64,000 bases of DNA from Candidatus Delongbacteria bacterium (GCA_020634015.1 JACKCN010000001.1:541001-605000); one strand, 5' to 3'. Shown: positions 16,892-25,521, counted from the first letter of the stretch. Numbers and translations are program-made. Notes: generated by a model from the sequence alone, not told the origin.

Positions 16892-17419
16892 ATGCGCTTC
16901 GCCAGCTTCATGACCCTGCTGCTCTTTCTGCTGACCGCTGGCCGCGGCCAGGCCGGTGAGCTGCGTGGAGTCCTGCAGGACAGTCTGAGCGGGCAGGGCA
17001 TCGCCGACGCCCAACTGATCTGCCTGGGCACTCTCAGTGGCGAACGCCGCCTCACCCGCAGCGGGCCGGATGGCGCCTTCTCCTTCGCCGATCTCCCTGC
17101 CGGCAGCTACTGGCTGGCGGCCACCCACAGCGCCTACTTCAGCAAACGTCTGGAAAATGTGGCCGTCCCCGGGACGGGCCGGGTCGAGCACACTCTCCTG
17201 ATGGTGGTGAAACCCCTTGGTGTGGACGACGCCTTGCCCCTCGCCAGCGAGGATATGGCCCTGCTTGACGAGCCGGAACCGCAGGAACTGAGTCGCCCCG
17301 ACAGCCGCACATCCTCCCGCGAATCCGCACGCAATCCCGTGAAGCGCGACATGAACTCGATCAAGCTCTGGCTCTTTGGCCGTTTCATGGAACTGGTCGG
17401 CGGAGTCGAAGGCGAGTGA
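16892..17419 (+). CDS. Secreted protein with carboxypeptidase-regulatory-like domain
   Basis: The 175-residue protein has a signal peptide (MTLLLFLLTAGRGQA). A single CarboxypepD_reg-type beta-sandwich follows at about residues 24-100 (GVLQDSLSGQGIADAQLIC, GPDGAFSFADLPAGSYWLAA). The C-terminal tail is charged, disordered and carries no known motif. Such domains occur as structural modules in exported FCB proteins. Its stop codon directly abuts the stop of the convergent O-methyltransferase gene with no spacer. Confidence 0.7.
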   Translation: MRFASFMTLLLFLLTAGRGQAGELRGVLQDSLSGQGIADAQLICLGTLSGERRLTRSGPDGAFSFADLPAGSYWLAATHSAYFSKRLENVAVPGTGRVEHTLLMVVKPLGVDDALPLASEDMALLDEPEPQELSRPDSRTSSRESARNPVKRDMNSIKLWLFGRFMELVGGVEGE

Positions 17420-18082
17420 TCAGCGCTTGCGCGCCAGGCTGAGTCCGTCCCCGATCGGCAGCAGACACATCTCCACACGCGCATCGGAATGAATCCTGGA
17501 CGCCAGCTCACGGATGGCGCGCGTATCCTCGTCCTGCACGCTCTCATCGGCCACCCGACCGCTCCAGAGCATGTTGTCCACGGCCACCAGCCCTCCCGGA
17601 CGCAGCAGCTCGAGCGCCAGCTCGTAGTACACGGGATAGTTGCCCTTGTCGGCATCAATGAACATCAGATCGACGCTGGCCGCCCAGCCCTGGGCCAGCC
17701 GGGTGCGCAGTGTCTCGGCCGCGGGCGCCAGTGCCAACGTGATCCTGTCGGCCAGCCCGGCCTTCAGCCAATGGCGCCGGGCCACGGCGGTGTACTCCTC
17801 GCTGACATCGCAGGCCAGCAGTTCCCCGCCTTGCGCCAGACCACGCGCCAGGCAGATGCTGCTGTAGCCGGTGAACACACCCACCTCCACGATGCGTCGG
17901 GCGTTCTGCAACCGGGCCAGCAGAGTCAGGAACTGGCCCTGCTCGGGGGACACCTGCATGCCCGCATTGGGCAGTCTCGACGTCTCCGCGCGCAACTCCT
18001 CCAGCAGAGCGTCATCGCGTACTCCATGGCGCAACAGCCAGTCCTGCGTGCGCTCGTCCAGACCAATGCTTCCTCGGCTCAT
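17420..18082 (-). CDS. O-methyltransferase family 3 (CCoAOMT-like)
   Basis: This 220-residue SAM-dependent enzyme resembles caffeoyl-CoA O-methyltransferase-type proteins, which need a divalent metal. It carries IVEVGVFTGYSSICLARGL (SAM loop), the metal-binding MFIDADKGNYPVYYE and GGLVAVDNMLWSGRVAD. Length is normal for the family. ATG 18082 has AGGAG 7 nt upstream. The bacterial substrate is unknown, though a small catechol is typical of the family. It overlaps no other gene. Confidence 0.88.
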   Translation of the reverse strand: MSRGSIGLDERTQDWLLRHGVRDDALLEELRAETSRLPNAGMQVSPEQGQFLTLLARLQNARRIVEVGVFTGYSSICLARGLAQGGELLACDVSEEYTAVARRHWLKAGLADRITLALAPAAETLRTRLAQGWAASVDLMFIDADKGNYPVYYELALELLRPGGLVAVDNMLWSGRVADESVQDEDTRAIRELASRIHSDARVEMCLLPIGDGLSLARKR

Positions 18083-18155
18083 GGGCTCTCCTTTGCATGA
18101 ATGTGTTCGTTTCCGTGCTGCTGCTGCCGGCCACTGGCCCCGCCACGACGGCTCC

Positions 18156-18248
18156 CCCGAAGGGCGAAGCCGTGATACCTTTCCCTGCGCATGCGGGGGA
18201 AGGCGCGGCGTATTCGACGCGGGGGATGGGGGAATCTCTCCATGCCGG
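18156..18248. repeat. 92-bp repeat, copy 1 (contains a REP-like hairpin)
   Basis: Nearly identical to 18415-18506, in the same orientation, with a handful of mismatches. It runs from CCCGAAGGGCGAAGCCGTG to CTCCATGCCGG. Inside it, CCTTTCCC (18178-18185) and GGGGGAAGG (18195-18203) form a hairpin stem around GCGCATGCG. Confidence 0.85.
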
Positions 18249-18301
18249 AAAATCGTGACTCGCGTGCGCTGAAGGCCCCCATCCCTCTCGCCTGCGGCGA
18301 G

Positions 18302-18352
18302 CCTTCCCCCTCGTTCGCGAGGGAAGGGAGGTGGCTTCGCCGCGTGCGGGGA
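18302..18352. repeat. REP-like hairpin with conserved tail
   Basis: CCTTCCCCC and GAGGGAAGG bracket a short loop at 18302-18327. They are followed by the tail GTGGCTTCGCCGCGTGCGGGG. The same hairpin plus tail recurs near 28228 and 49676. Confidence 0.75.
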
Positions 18353-18414
18353 GGATCATTGGCCATGCCAACATGTCCTACAACCCCGTTCACTGATTCC
18401 ATCTTGCCGCGCCA

Positions 18415-18506
18415 CCCGAAGGGCGAAGCCGTGATACCTTCTCCCGCGCATGCGGGGAAGGCGCGGCGTACTCGACGCGGGGGATGGGTGAATCACTCCA
18501 TGCCGG
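18415..18506. repeat. 92-bp repeat, copy 2, running into the end of the dehydrogenase gene
   Basis: Second copy of the 18156-18248 unit. Its last 14 bp lie inside the coding region of the alcohol dehydrogenase, so the repeat supplies that gene's stop codon and final residues. It contains the hairpin CCTTCTCCC...GGGGAAGG at 18437-18461, which may also act as the gene's terminator. Confidence 0.85.
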
Positions 18507-19548
18507 GATGGATCAGGCAGAGGCCGCGGGTCTCGAAGGTGCTCATGCCTTCCAGCAGCGCCGAAGCACCGTCCAGACCCACGCGTTTCTCGATCAGCGT
18601 GTCCGGTGTGAGCCGGCCGGCCGCCACCTGCTCAAGCAGTTGGCCGTAGCTGTCCAGGCCGCAGCCCAGGCTGCCGATCAGGCTCAGCTCCCATTTGGCG
18701 ATGCGATCGATGGGCAGACTCAGGCTGCCGCGCTCCTTCTCGCCCGTGAGACCCAATTGCAGGTGGCGTCCGCGGCGGCGCAGACTCTCAAGGGCCGGGG
18801 CGCAGGTGGGCTGCAGGCCCAGGGCGTCCACACTGAGATCGGCTCCGCCCGAGGACAGTTCCAGAATCGCCTCGGCCACCGGTCCGGCCCCGGGGTCCAC
18901 AGCGGCCTCTGCCCCGTGTGCCAGAGCCTGACGGCGGCGTTCGGGGTCGAGGTCCACGGCCAGCACGCGTGCGCCACAGGAGACCGCGATCTGCAACACA
19001 CTCAGCCCCAGGCCCCCGCAACCGAAGAGCGCCAGACGCTCGCCGAAGCGCAGACCGGCGCGGTCGATCAGGCCGTGCCAGGCGGTCATGTAGCGGCAGC
19101 CCAATGCGGCGGCAGCATCCAGGCTGACCTCCTCGGGCAGAGCCACCAGATTGAGATCGGCCACGGGCACGTGCACGAATTCGGCATAGCCGCCATCGTA
19201 ACTGAAGCCCAGCGAAGCATAGGATTCGCAGAGGTTGATCAGACCCTGACGGCACCAGCGGCATTCCCCGCAGCCGTTGTGGAAGGGCACCGTGACACGC
19301 TGACCTACCCGGAAACGGCGCACGCCGCCACCGACCTCCTCGACCACACCCCCGATCTCGTGTCCGGGAGTGCGCGGAAACTGCACCGGCATGCGCCAGG
19401 CCCAGTCGCCCACCCAGAGGTGCCAGTCGCTGCGGCAGACACCGCAGCCCGCCACCCGGATCACGGCGGAATCAGGACCGGCCGTCGGTCGGGGTGTGTT
19501 CAGGACTTCGAGCGGCTTGCCATAGTTCACAAGGCGTGCGGCACGCAT
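18493..19548 (-). CDS. Zinc-dependent alcohol dehydrogenase (MDR superfamily)
   Basis: The 351-residue medium-chain dehydrogenase oxidises an alcohol or reduces an aldehyde with NAD(P). The catalytic zinc site is seen in GCGVCRSDWHLW and TPGHEIGGVVEEVG. The structural zinc site is CGECRWCRQGLINLC, and the Rossmann motif is LFGCGGLGLSVLQIA. ATG 19548 has AGGAG 7 nt upstream. The C-terminal residues HPGME are encoded within a repeat unit. It is a single-gene unit and the substrate is not evident. Confidence 0.9.
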   Translation of the reverse strand: MRAARLVNYGKPLEVLNTPRPTAGPDSAVIRVAGCGVCRSDWHLWVGDWAWRMPVQFPRTPGHEIGGVVEEVGGGVRRFRVGQRVTVPFHNGCGECRWCRQGLINLCESYASLGFSYDGGYAEFVHVPVADLNLVALPEEVSLDAAAALGCRYMTAWHGLIDRAGLRFGERLALFGCGGLGLSVLQIAVSCGARVLAVDLDPERRRQALAHGAEAAVDPGAGPVAEAILELSSGGADLSVDALGLQPTCAPALESLRRRGRHLQLGLTGEKERGSLSLPIDRIAKWELSLIGSLGCGLDSYGQLLEQVAAGRLTPDTLIEKRVGLDGASALLEGMSTFETRGLCLIHPGME

Positions 19549-19604
19549 GATCCGTCTCCTGGAATGTGGGCTGTACACCAGTCAGGCGAGCAGCCCAGGG
19601 TGTG

Positions 19605-21197
19605 TCAATGCCCGGTCATGGGCGAACGGGTGAACAGAACCCCGGGTGGCAGGCCCGGAATGAACTCGGCCAGCGCCAGCCGGGCCCGGACGGCGGCCGT
19701 GGAATCCAGCGTGAAGAATTCGACGGCATCCCGATCGCTTGACACTCGCCGGCTGGCCAGATGCAGCCGGCCAAGGGAAATCCAGCTCTCCGGCAGCTTG
19801 TCGAACCAGTCGGGATAGATCATCACCAGCTGCACTCCCTGTTCCCTGGCCAGCCGGTCTGCCCAGTCGGCACCCGCACTCGCCCGCCGGGCGGCCAGAG
19901 CCCGGGGGGAAGCCAGCCCCCAGAGATCGAGCACGGGCCAGGGGTTGCGCCAGCTCACGCGACCGATGTCGTTGACCGCCACCGGCCCCCGCCAGATCTG
20001 CTGTGCGAAGCGCGCCAGCTGGGCTTGCTGCTCGTGGATGTTGGCCATCGCCGTGGGACTTTCCAGAGTCGTGCGCAGGTAGGGCAGGCCCGCCAGGAGC
20101 AACAGCCCGGGCACCAGCCAGACGGGCCCGGCCCCCCGGATTCGCGTTGTGTCACGTCCCAGCAGTTCGCGCAAACAGCCCAGACCAACCACCAGACCGG
20201 GCAGCCAGACCTGGATCTCGTAGCGATTGAGCCAGCCGGTGCGCCCCGCCAACAGGTGCAGCGCAATGGCCAGCGCGGCCCAGAAAGCCAGACGGCGTGT
20301 CACACGGGTCAGCGACCGGCTGAACCCGCAGGCCGCCAGTACCAGCCCCAGACCCGCCAGCACACGCCCCTGGGGCAGTTGCACGTTGTGCAGTCCGTTG
20401 GCGACCAGCGCCCTCAGGCGTGCGACAGTTCCCGAACTGGCCACCAGGTCGGACTTGGCCGCCAGCGAGCCCGGCAGCCAGCCCAGTCCCAGGCTGTGCA
20501 ACCAGAGCGAGTACAGCCCCAGCGGAAGGCAGGCCAGCAGCAGGCGCAGGACCAGTCCGGCGCGGCCGCGCGTGGGTGCCGGATCCAGCAGGATCGCGGG
20601 CAGCACCAGTGCCAGCATCTCGTAGCGCACCAGCGGCCCCAGCAGACACAGCAAGGCGAAGGCCCAGTCCAGACGTGGGCTGGGCGTGGGCATCTCCGCG
20701 CGCAATTGCAGGACTCGCAGCAGCAGCAAGGCCAACAGGACCTGCAGGCTGTGTTCCATGCCCGTGAGTGCCAGACCGGGCAGGTTGCTGACGGCCACCA
20801 CGGCCAGCGCCAGCGGCAGAGTTGTCCGCCCGTGCGAGGTCCGCTCGGGAAACAGCAACCGCGACAGCAGCCACAGACTGGCCAGCAGGCAGAGTGCGTT
20901 GAGAATCAGTGGAATCCAGTGCATGAAGGAGCTGCCCGCGAAGGGCGCCAGCAGGAAGGGCCAGAGCGGGCTGGAGGACGGTGCACTGAGCTGGCCGGGC
21001 TGCAATCCCATGTGCCCATGGGACAGTTGCTCGGCCAGCTGCAGGTGAATCCAGGCGTCATCGAGAGTGTATTCAAGACGCCATTGAGAGGCGGCCAGAC
21101 CTCCCAGCAGTCCCCAGAGCCAGAGGGCCAGCCCCAGAATGATCACGGCGGCGCGGCCCCTGCGCAGACTGGGCTCAGCCAAGTTCGGGGATGGCAT
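19605..21197 (-). CDS. Multi-pass membrane protein, GT-C glycosyltransferase-like
   Basis: The 530-residue protein has about 10-12 hydrophobic segments. The first extracytoplasmic loop carries YTLDDAWIHLQLAEQLSHGH and SAPSSSPLWP. An acidic pair at this position is typical of GT-C fold glycosyltransferases and related lipid-linked sugar transferases. A soluble C-terminal domain follows (GPVAVNDIGRVSW, VMIYPDWFDKLP). Its start lies 23 nt inside the ferredoxin gene upstream. No specific donor or acceptor can be inferred. Confidence 0.65.
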   Translation of the reverse strand: MPSPNLAEPSLRRGRAAVIILGLALWLWGLLGGLAASQWRLEYTLDDAWIHLQLAEQLSHGHMGLQPGQLSAPSSSPLWPFLLAPFAGSSFMHWIPLILNALCLLASLWLLSRLLFPERTSHGRTTLPLALAVVAVSNLPGLALTGMEHSLQVLLALLLLRVLQLRAEMPTPSPRLDWAFALLCLLGPLVRYEMLALVLPAILLDPAPTRGRAGLVLRLLLACLPLGLYSLWLHSLGLGWLPGSLAAKSDLVASSGTVARLRALVANGLHNVQLPQGRVLAGLGLVLAACGFSRSLTRVTRRLAFWAALAIALHLLAGRTGWLNRYEIQVWLPGLVVGLGCLRELLGRDTTRIRGAGPVWLVPGLLLLAGLPYLRTTLESPTAMANIHEQQAQLARFAQQIWRGPVAVNDIGRVSWRNPWPVLDLWGLASPRALAARRASAGADWADRLAREQGVQLVMIYPDWFDKLPESWISLGRLHLASRRVSSDRDAVEFFTLDSTAAVRARLALAEFIPGLPPGVLFTRSPMTGH

Positions 21198-21561
21198 TCT
21201 CGCCGCTCAGGGGCTGTTGCAGGATCATGTATTTGCGCACGGGCTTGCCGCCGATCAGATGCTTCTGGATGATTTCCTCGAGCACGGCCGGGGAGCAGCT
21301 GTGATACCAGACTCCGTCGGGATAGACCACCGCGATCGGCCCGTTGCGGCAGATGCGCAGGCAGTGCGTCTTGGAACGAAAGACTCCGCCCTCGCCGCTG
21401 AGACCCAGTTCCGCCAGTCGCTTCTTGAGAAACTGGAAACTCTCGTTGGAGTCGCTGCGCGAACAGCACTTGGCATCCTTCTGGTCAGCGCAGAGAAAGA
21501 TGTGATGCTTGAGACGGGGAATGCCCAGCTCGTCGGCGATCTTCTTCAGATTCTTGGCCAT
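21175..21561 (-). CDS. (2Fe-2S) ferredoxin, thioredoxin-like fold
   Basis: The 128-residue protein has the Cys pattern of thioredoxin-like 2Fe-2S ferredoxins: C24 and C32/C33 in FLCADQKDAKCCS, then C67 and C71 in HCLRICRNGPIAVVYPDG. The downstream YHSCSPAVLEEIIQKHL helix matches relatives. It is an electron carrier of unknown partner. ATG 21561 gives the standard length. The much longer frame upstream is antisense to pepF and is rejected. The 3' end overlaps the membrane-protein gene by 23 nt. Confidence 0.85.
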   Translation of the reverse strand: MAKNLKKIADELGIPRLKHHIFLCADQKDAKCCSRSDSNESFQFLKKRLAELGLSGEGGVFRSKTHCLRICRNGPIAVVYPDGVWYHSCSPAVLEEIIQKHLIGGKPVRKYMILQQPLSGENAIPELG

Positions 21562-21843
21562 GGGTGCTGTCCTGATGTATCCGCTGCCGGGTCCGTGAAT
21601 CGAGGGACTTCTTCGCGGGGGCACGCGGGAGCCTTCTACGTGGGTTCTGCTAGATTGCCGCGCACTCTGGAAGTTTGCCATTGGGGCGAAACCGGAATGC
21701 ACGGGACGGGTCGAAGCCGGTCCGTTCCTCCGCGGATGCCACGGCAGGGCTCCCGGAACCGCAGGCGGGCCAAGGTAAGGTTTGGACCCGGGCACTGCCA
21801 CCGAACGCCAACACGCTTGAAAATCAAGGAATTGGAGGTGCAG
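21562..21843. other. Divergent promoter region with TAGATTG element
   Basis: The gap between the ferredoxin and pepF genes contains TTCTGCTAGATTG at about 21645-21657. It resembles an extended -10 element (TGnTAGATT) or a Bacteroidota-like TAnnTTTG box, pointing toward pepF. No other gene is seen. Confidence 0.4.
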
Positions 21844-23667
21844 ATGAGTTCGACGAGCGCCCCCGCACGCACGCCGGAGCGGAAAGAAGTGAAGACCGAG
21901 CACTGCTGGAATCTGACGGAGCTCTACAAAGATGACAGCCAATGGGAAGCCGATCTCAAGAAACTTGCCGCGCTCAAGCCGCGCATCGCCGGTTTCAAGG
22001 GCACCCTGGGCAAATCGGCGGAAGCCCTGAAGGCCTGTCTGGAATTCACGCGCGAGATGGAGCTGCTGCAGGAAACCCTGTACGTCTATGCCCACCTGAA
22101 AGTGGCCGAAGACGGCATCAACAGCGAGAACCAGGCCCGCCAGGCCCGCATCTTCCAGCTGTTGAGCGAAATGGGCGCCGAGTTCAGCTGGTACGAGCCC
22201 GAGCTGCACGCCATTGACAGCAAGACCATGGACGCGTTCCTGGCCAGTGGCACCCTGGATGAGTTCCGCATTCAATTGAACAAGAGCCTGCGCTACAAGC
22301 CCCATGTGCTCAGCGAGCGCGAGGAGCGCCTGCTGGCCATGCAGTCCGAGTTCGCCTCGACGGCCTACCGCGGTTTCTCGGCACTCACCGACATGGACCT
22401 GGAATTCGGCGAGTGCATGTCCAGCGACGGCATGCGCCCCCTGACCCAGTCCACCATGTCGCTGTTCATGCTCGACCCCGACCGCGAGGTGCGCCGCAAT
22501 GCCTACTTCCAGTATCACGGAGTCTGGCAGAAGCACAAGAACACCCTGGCCGCCCTGTTCAACGGCAGCGTGCAGCACGACATCTTCAGCGCGCGGATCC
22601 GCAACTTCCCGAGTGCGCGCGAAGCCAGCCTCTTCAGCGAGGACGTGCCCGTCTCGGTGTACGACAATCTGGTGAGCACCGTGCGGGCCAATCTCAACAC
22701 CCTGCACCGGTATTACACCCTGCGCTCGAAGATGATGGGCCTTAAGGACATGGCCAGCTACGACCTGCGCGTGCCGCTGATCAAGGACATCAAGGTCAAC
22801 CACAGCTACGAGCAGGCGGTGGAGGTCATCGACAAGGCGCTGCAGCCTCTGGGCGCCGAATACTGCGGCATCCTGCGCAAGGGCCTGCTCGAGGGCTGGG
22901 TGGATCGTTACGAGAACAAGGGCAAGACCTCGGGCGCCTTCTCCTCGGGCGGCTACATCGGATCGCCCTTCATCCTGATGAATTACAAGGACGAGGCCAT
23001 CGACGACGTCTTCACCCTGGCCCACGAGGGCGGGCACTCGATGCATTCGTACTACAGCAAGACCAACAACCCCTTCCAGCACTACGGCTACACGATCTTC
23101 GTGGCCGAGGTGGCCAGCACCTTCAACGAGCAGCTGCTGGCGCGTCACCTGTACGAGGAGGCCACCGACGACACCTTCCGGGCCTACCTGATCAACAAGC
23201 AGATCGACGACATCATCGGCACGATCTTCCGTCAGACCATGTTCGCCGAGTTCGAGCGTGACACGCACGCAATGGTGGAACAGGGCCAGCCCCTGACCGT
23301 GGAAAGCCTTTGCGCCCTCTATCAGGAGCTGAGCCGCGCCTACTACGGCAGCCCGGTGACCCTGCCCGACGAGAACGCGCTGATCGGGCTGATGATTCCG
23401 CACTTCTACCACGCCTTCTACGTGTACAAGTACGCCACCGGGCTGTCCGCCGCGATCACCCTCAGTCAGGGCGTGCTCGAAGGTGGCGGCGACGAATTGC
23501 AGCGTTACCTGGGCTTCCTGAAACTGGGTGGTTCCAAGTTCCCGCTGGACCAGCTGCGCGACGCCGGTGTGGACATGACCCAGGCCGCCCCCGTGCAGAA
23601 GGCCATGGACCGCTTCTCCGACCTGGTCGGCCAGCTGGAAGCGATCCACGCCCGCAGCCAGAACTGA
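21844..23667 (+). CDS. pepF: Oligoendopeptidase F (M3 metallopeptidase)
   Basis: PepF is a cytoplasmic zinc peptidase that degrades peptides of roughly 6-18 residues. The 607-residue product is standard length. It has the oligopeptidase F N-domain and the catalytic site FTLAHEGGHSMHSYYS (HExxH variant HEGGH), with the third ligand Glu in FVAEVASTFNEQLLA. ATG 21844 follows GGAGG with ideal spacing. The open frame upstream to 21139 crosses the promoter region and is not coding. A strong terminator follows. Confidence 0.95.
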   Translation: MSSTSAPARTPERKEVKTEHCWNLTELYKDDSQWEADLKKLAALKPRIAGFKGTLGKSAEALKACLEFTREMELLQETLYVYAHLKVAEDGINSENQARQARIFQLLSEMGAEFSWYEPELHAIDSKTMDAFLASGTLDEFRIQLNKSLRYKPHVLSEREERLLAMQSEFASTAYRGFSALTDMDLEFGECMSSDGMRPLTQSTMSLFMLDPDREVRRNAYFQYHGVWQKHKNTLAALFNGSVQHDIFSARIRNFPSAREASLFSEDVPVSVYDNLVSTVRANLNTLHRYYTLRSKMMGLKDMASYDLRVPLIKDIKVNHSYEQAVEVIDKALQPLGAEYCGILRKGLLEGWVDRYENKGKTSGAFSSGGYIGSPFILMNYKDEAIDDVFTLAHEGGHSMHSYYSKTNNPFQHYGYTIFVAEVASTFNEQLLARHLYEEATDDTFRAYLINKQIDDIIGTIFRQTMFAEFERDTHAMVEQGQPLTVESLCALYQELSRAYYGSPVTLPDENALIGLMIPHFYHAFYVYKYATGLSAAITLSQGVLEGGGDELQRYLGFLKLGGSKFPLDQLRDAGVDMTQAAPVQKAMDRFSDLVGQLEAIHARSQN

Positions 23668-23689
23668 GCGCATTCACGCTTGCAGCAAA

Positions 23690-23719
23690 AAGCCCCCGAC
23701 CGCCGTCGGGGGCTTTTTT
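23690..23719 (+). terminator. Rho-independent terminator of pepF
   Basis: AAGCCCCCGAC (23690-23700), a CGCC loop and GTCGGGGGCTT (23705-23715) make a perfect 11-bp stem, followed by TTTT. The A-rich left flank also makes it usable on the minus strand. Confidence 0.92.
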
Positions 23720-23899
23720 CTCTGGTTGCATTGGCGAAATGGCCGTTCAATTGGAACAGCCCACCGAAAGGAAGTCATCCACAGGGGACCGCGAGCCTGC
23801 CGCCGTCCGGACGGCATCGCCGTGATCGAAGGTGATGCGCGCCAGTGGATCACGTTGATGCACTGAGCGAAACGCGACCACCGCAAGTCGCTGGGGCGG
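23720..23899. other. Spacer between the pepF terminator and hipT
   Basis: No gene is supported. A short plus-strand frame reading VIEGDARQWITLMH looks protein-like, but it has no start and no homology I can name. Confidence 0.35.
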
Positions 23900-24865
23900 C
23901 TATTCGGCCTGGCCCCCGATCCCCAGCCGAGCCGAGCGTTCCGTGATCAAGGCGTGGAAGCGCAGGCGCAGCTCGGCGGGCAGGAAACTGCGGTCGATCA
24001 TCGTGTGCCATCCGGGCAGGGCGTGCGCCACCCGGCGCTGCAGGTTGTGCGCGGCCTTGGGCTCCAGCCCACTGGTGGCCATGGCCGCAAGGAAGTCCCC
24101 GTGATCCAGCCGGCTGCGTTTCCCGTTCAAGGTCAGTGCCAGCTCTTCCGGGTCGGTTTCCAGAACCAGACGGGTGGCCACCATGTCGTAGGCCGGGCTG
24201 AGCAGCCAGCCCCTCTGGGGGTCCTTCAGCAGCGAGAGGTTCTTCAGGTGCAGGTCGCTGTTGCCCAGCAGAAACGCCACATGGACCTGCTCATACAAGC
24301 GGATCAGGTCCAGGCCGGGCTGGGCCGAGAAGCGCTGCAGCAGCCGGGCCACCTGCTCGTGGGAACCGCGGTACTTGGCTTCCGTGGGTTTTCCGCCCAG
24401 CTGACCCATGTCTTCCATGTGGAGTTTCGTGCCATTCTGGCGGTCGATCCGCCGTGTCAGGTAGGCGAATTCGCCCGACGCCAGCCGCACCAGGCCGTGG
24501 GGCACACAGGGGATCCCTGCCAGGCGGGTCAGGTGCATTGAGAGGTCTTCCAGTTCCGGCAGGAAGGGAAAGTCGGGGCTGGGGGGTTTCAGAATGTAAC
24601 CGGCGGGCGCGTCCACCAGGGTGAGGCGCCTGGGCGCCCGGGTGCTTCCGCCACCGGCCAGTCCCAGGGACAGTTTGGCCTGTGCACCCGGAACGGTGAT
24701 CCGAGCGCGAACGGCCTGCTCGGCAAGCGTTTGCACCTGGTCCAGGCTGACATCCAGCTGCGGGATCGGTCCCTTACCGTAGAGGCGCCGGGCGCAGCGG
24801 GCATGGATGTCCCCGCTGTCCGCTTCCAGTTCATCGTAACACAGCAGGCAGCGCGGTTCAGTCAC
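23900..24865 (-). CDS. hipT: HipT-type Ser/Thr kinase toxin of a HipBST module
   Basis: HipT is the kinase core of HipA lacking the N-subdomain; E. coli HipT phosphorylates tryptophanyl-tRNA synthetase. GTG 24865 follows GGAGG and gives 321 residues. It shows the loop ITVPGAQAKLSL, the catalytic GNSDLHLKN (D204, N209) and the metal-binding YDM (D227). At the regulatory serine pair of HipT (S57-I-S59) this protein has T57-V-P59, so only one site can be phosphorylated. An N-terminal CLLC and an HxRC pair (residues 6-24) are an added zinc-finger-like feature. Its start overlaps hipS by 8 nt. Confidence 0.88.
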   Translation of the reverse strand: MTEPRCLLCYDELEADSGDIHARCARRLYGKGPIPQLDVSLDQVQTLAEQAVRARITVPGAQAKLSLGLAGGGSTRAPRRLTLVDAPAGYILKPPSPDFPFLPELEDLSMHLTRLAGIPCVPHGLVRLASGEFAYLTRRIDRQNGTKLHMEDMGQLGGKPTEAKYRGSHEQVARLLQRFSAQPGLDLIRLYEQVHVAFLLGNSDLHLKNLSLLKDPQRGWLLSPAYDMVATRLVLETDPEELALTLNGKRSRLDHGDFLAAMATSGLEPKAAHNLQRRVAHALPGWHTMIDRSFLPAELRLRFHALITERSARLGIGGQAE

Positions 24866-25193
24866 GGGGTGCCTCCCCGGCTTCGTCCTCGACACTGGCG
24901 GCACCGATGCAGTCCCGACAGGTGGCCAGCAGCAGGCCCATGCGGTCGCGCGGGTCCAGTTTCCAGTTGCGCTCGGCGATGTGCAGCAGCCAGCCCTCGG
25001 GAATCAGGCCATCGAAGAAGGGAAACAGGGTGGCGCTGCTGTATGCGGCGCTTTGCAGGGGCAGAGTCTGGCTGATCGCCTCCGGGTCCGGAAGCGCGAG
25101 GTAGTCCAGATCATACTGGAAATGGTAGCCGGTCTCATCCTCGAGCAGGCGGCCCGCCAGGCGGCCATGCATCATGATCCGCGCCGCCCTCAC
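24858..25193 (-). CDS. hipS: HipS antitoxin (HipA N-subdomain 1-like)
   Basis: The 111-residue protein corresponds to the N-terminal subdomain of HipA as a separate polypeptide. It has the conserved block SAAYSSATLFPFFDGLIPEGWLL. In the E. coli HipBST system this small protein is the antitoxin and inserts a Trp (W65) into the kinase active site; Trp68 is the likely equivalent here. Its start overlaps the hipB stop and its stop overlaps the hipT start, so the three are translationally coupled. Confidence 0.85.
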   Translation of the reverse strand: MRAARIMMHGRLAGRLLEDETGYHFQYDLDYLALPDPEAISQTLPLQSAAYSSATLFPFFDGLIPEGWLLHIAERNWKLDPRDRMGLLLATCRDCIGAASVEDEAGEAPRD

Positions 25194-25405
25194 GAGCCGG
25201 ATTCCTCACGGCGCGCGGGCACCGGCCCCAGCTGATGGCCGAACAGACCGAGCACCTGGTTCACCTTGTCCATTCTCAGGCGGGTCTTGTCGCGTTCCAG
25301 CTCCCGCAGGAAACGCAGGCCGACACCCGCCGTGTCGGCCAGGGCGACCTGCGTCAGCCCCGCCTCCTTGCGCTTTCTGCGGACGAAGGCACTGAGGGTT
25401 TCCAT
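25190..25405 (-). CDS. hipB: HipB DNA-binding protein (XRE helix-turn-helix)
   Basis: The 71-residue XRE-family protein (RKRKEAGLTQVALADTAGVGLRFLRELERDK) should repress its own operon and, in HipBST, assist the antitoxin. ATG 25405 (METLSAF) is the family-typical start; the longer frame to 25540 covers the operators and is rejected. It is first in the operon and overlaps hipS by ATGA. Three palindromes lie within 120 bp upstream of its start. Confidence 0.87.
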   Translation of the reverse strand: METLSAFVRRKRKEAGLTQVALADTAGVGLRFLRELERDKTRLRMDKVNQVLGLFGHQLGPVPARREESGS

Positions 25406-25428
25406 GGCATGTCCCGTGAGTTGATGTG

Positions 25429-25521
25429 ACCCGATCGGGTACACCCTAATGATTTTCGAGGAAAATCGCCCTGATCGGGTACAAAAACAATACACACACG
25501 GGAAATCGTACCCGATCGGGA
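25429..25521 (-). promoter_or_regulatory. Three evenly spaced palindromic HipB operators
   Basis: ACCCGATCGGGTAC (25429-25442), CCCTGATCGGGTAC (25469-25482) and GTACCCGATCGGGA (25508-25521) share the core CCCGATCGGG; the middle one has a single mismatch. Centres are about 40 bp apart, close to four helical turns. The promoter must lie among them. HipB binding is inferred from position and symmetry. Confidence 0.75.

Noticed and set aside
21562..23673. Long minus-strand open frame (about 700 codons) opposite pepF
   Set aside because: It mirrors the codon pattern of pepF on the other strand, has no protein-like homology until the real ferredoxin, and GC-rich genes often leave such antisense frames open.
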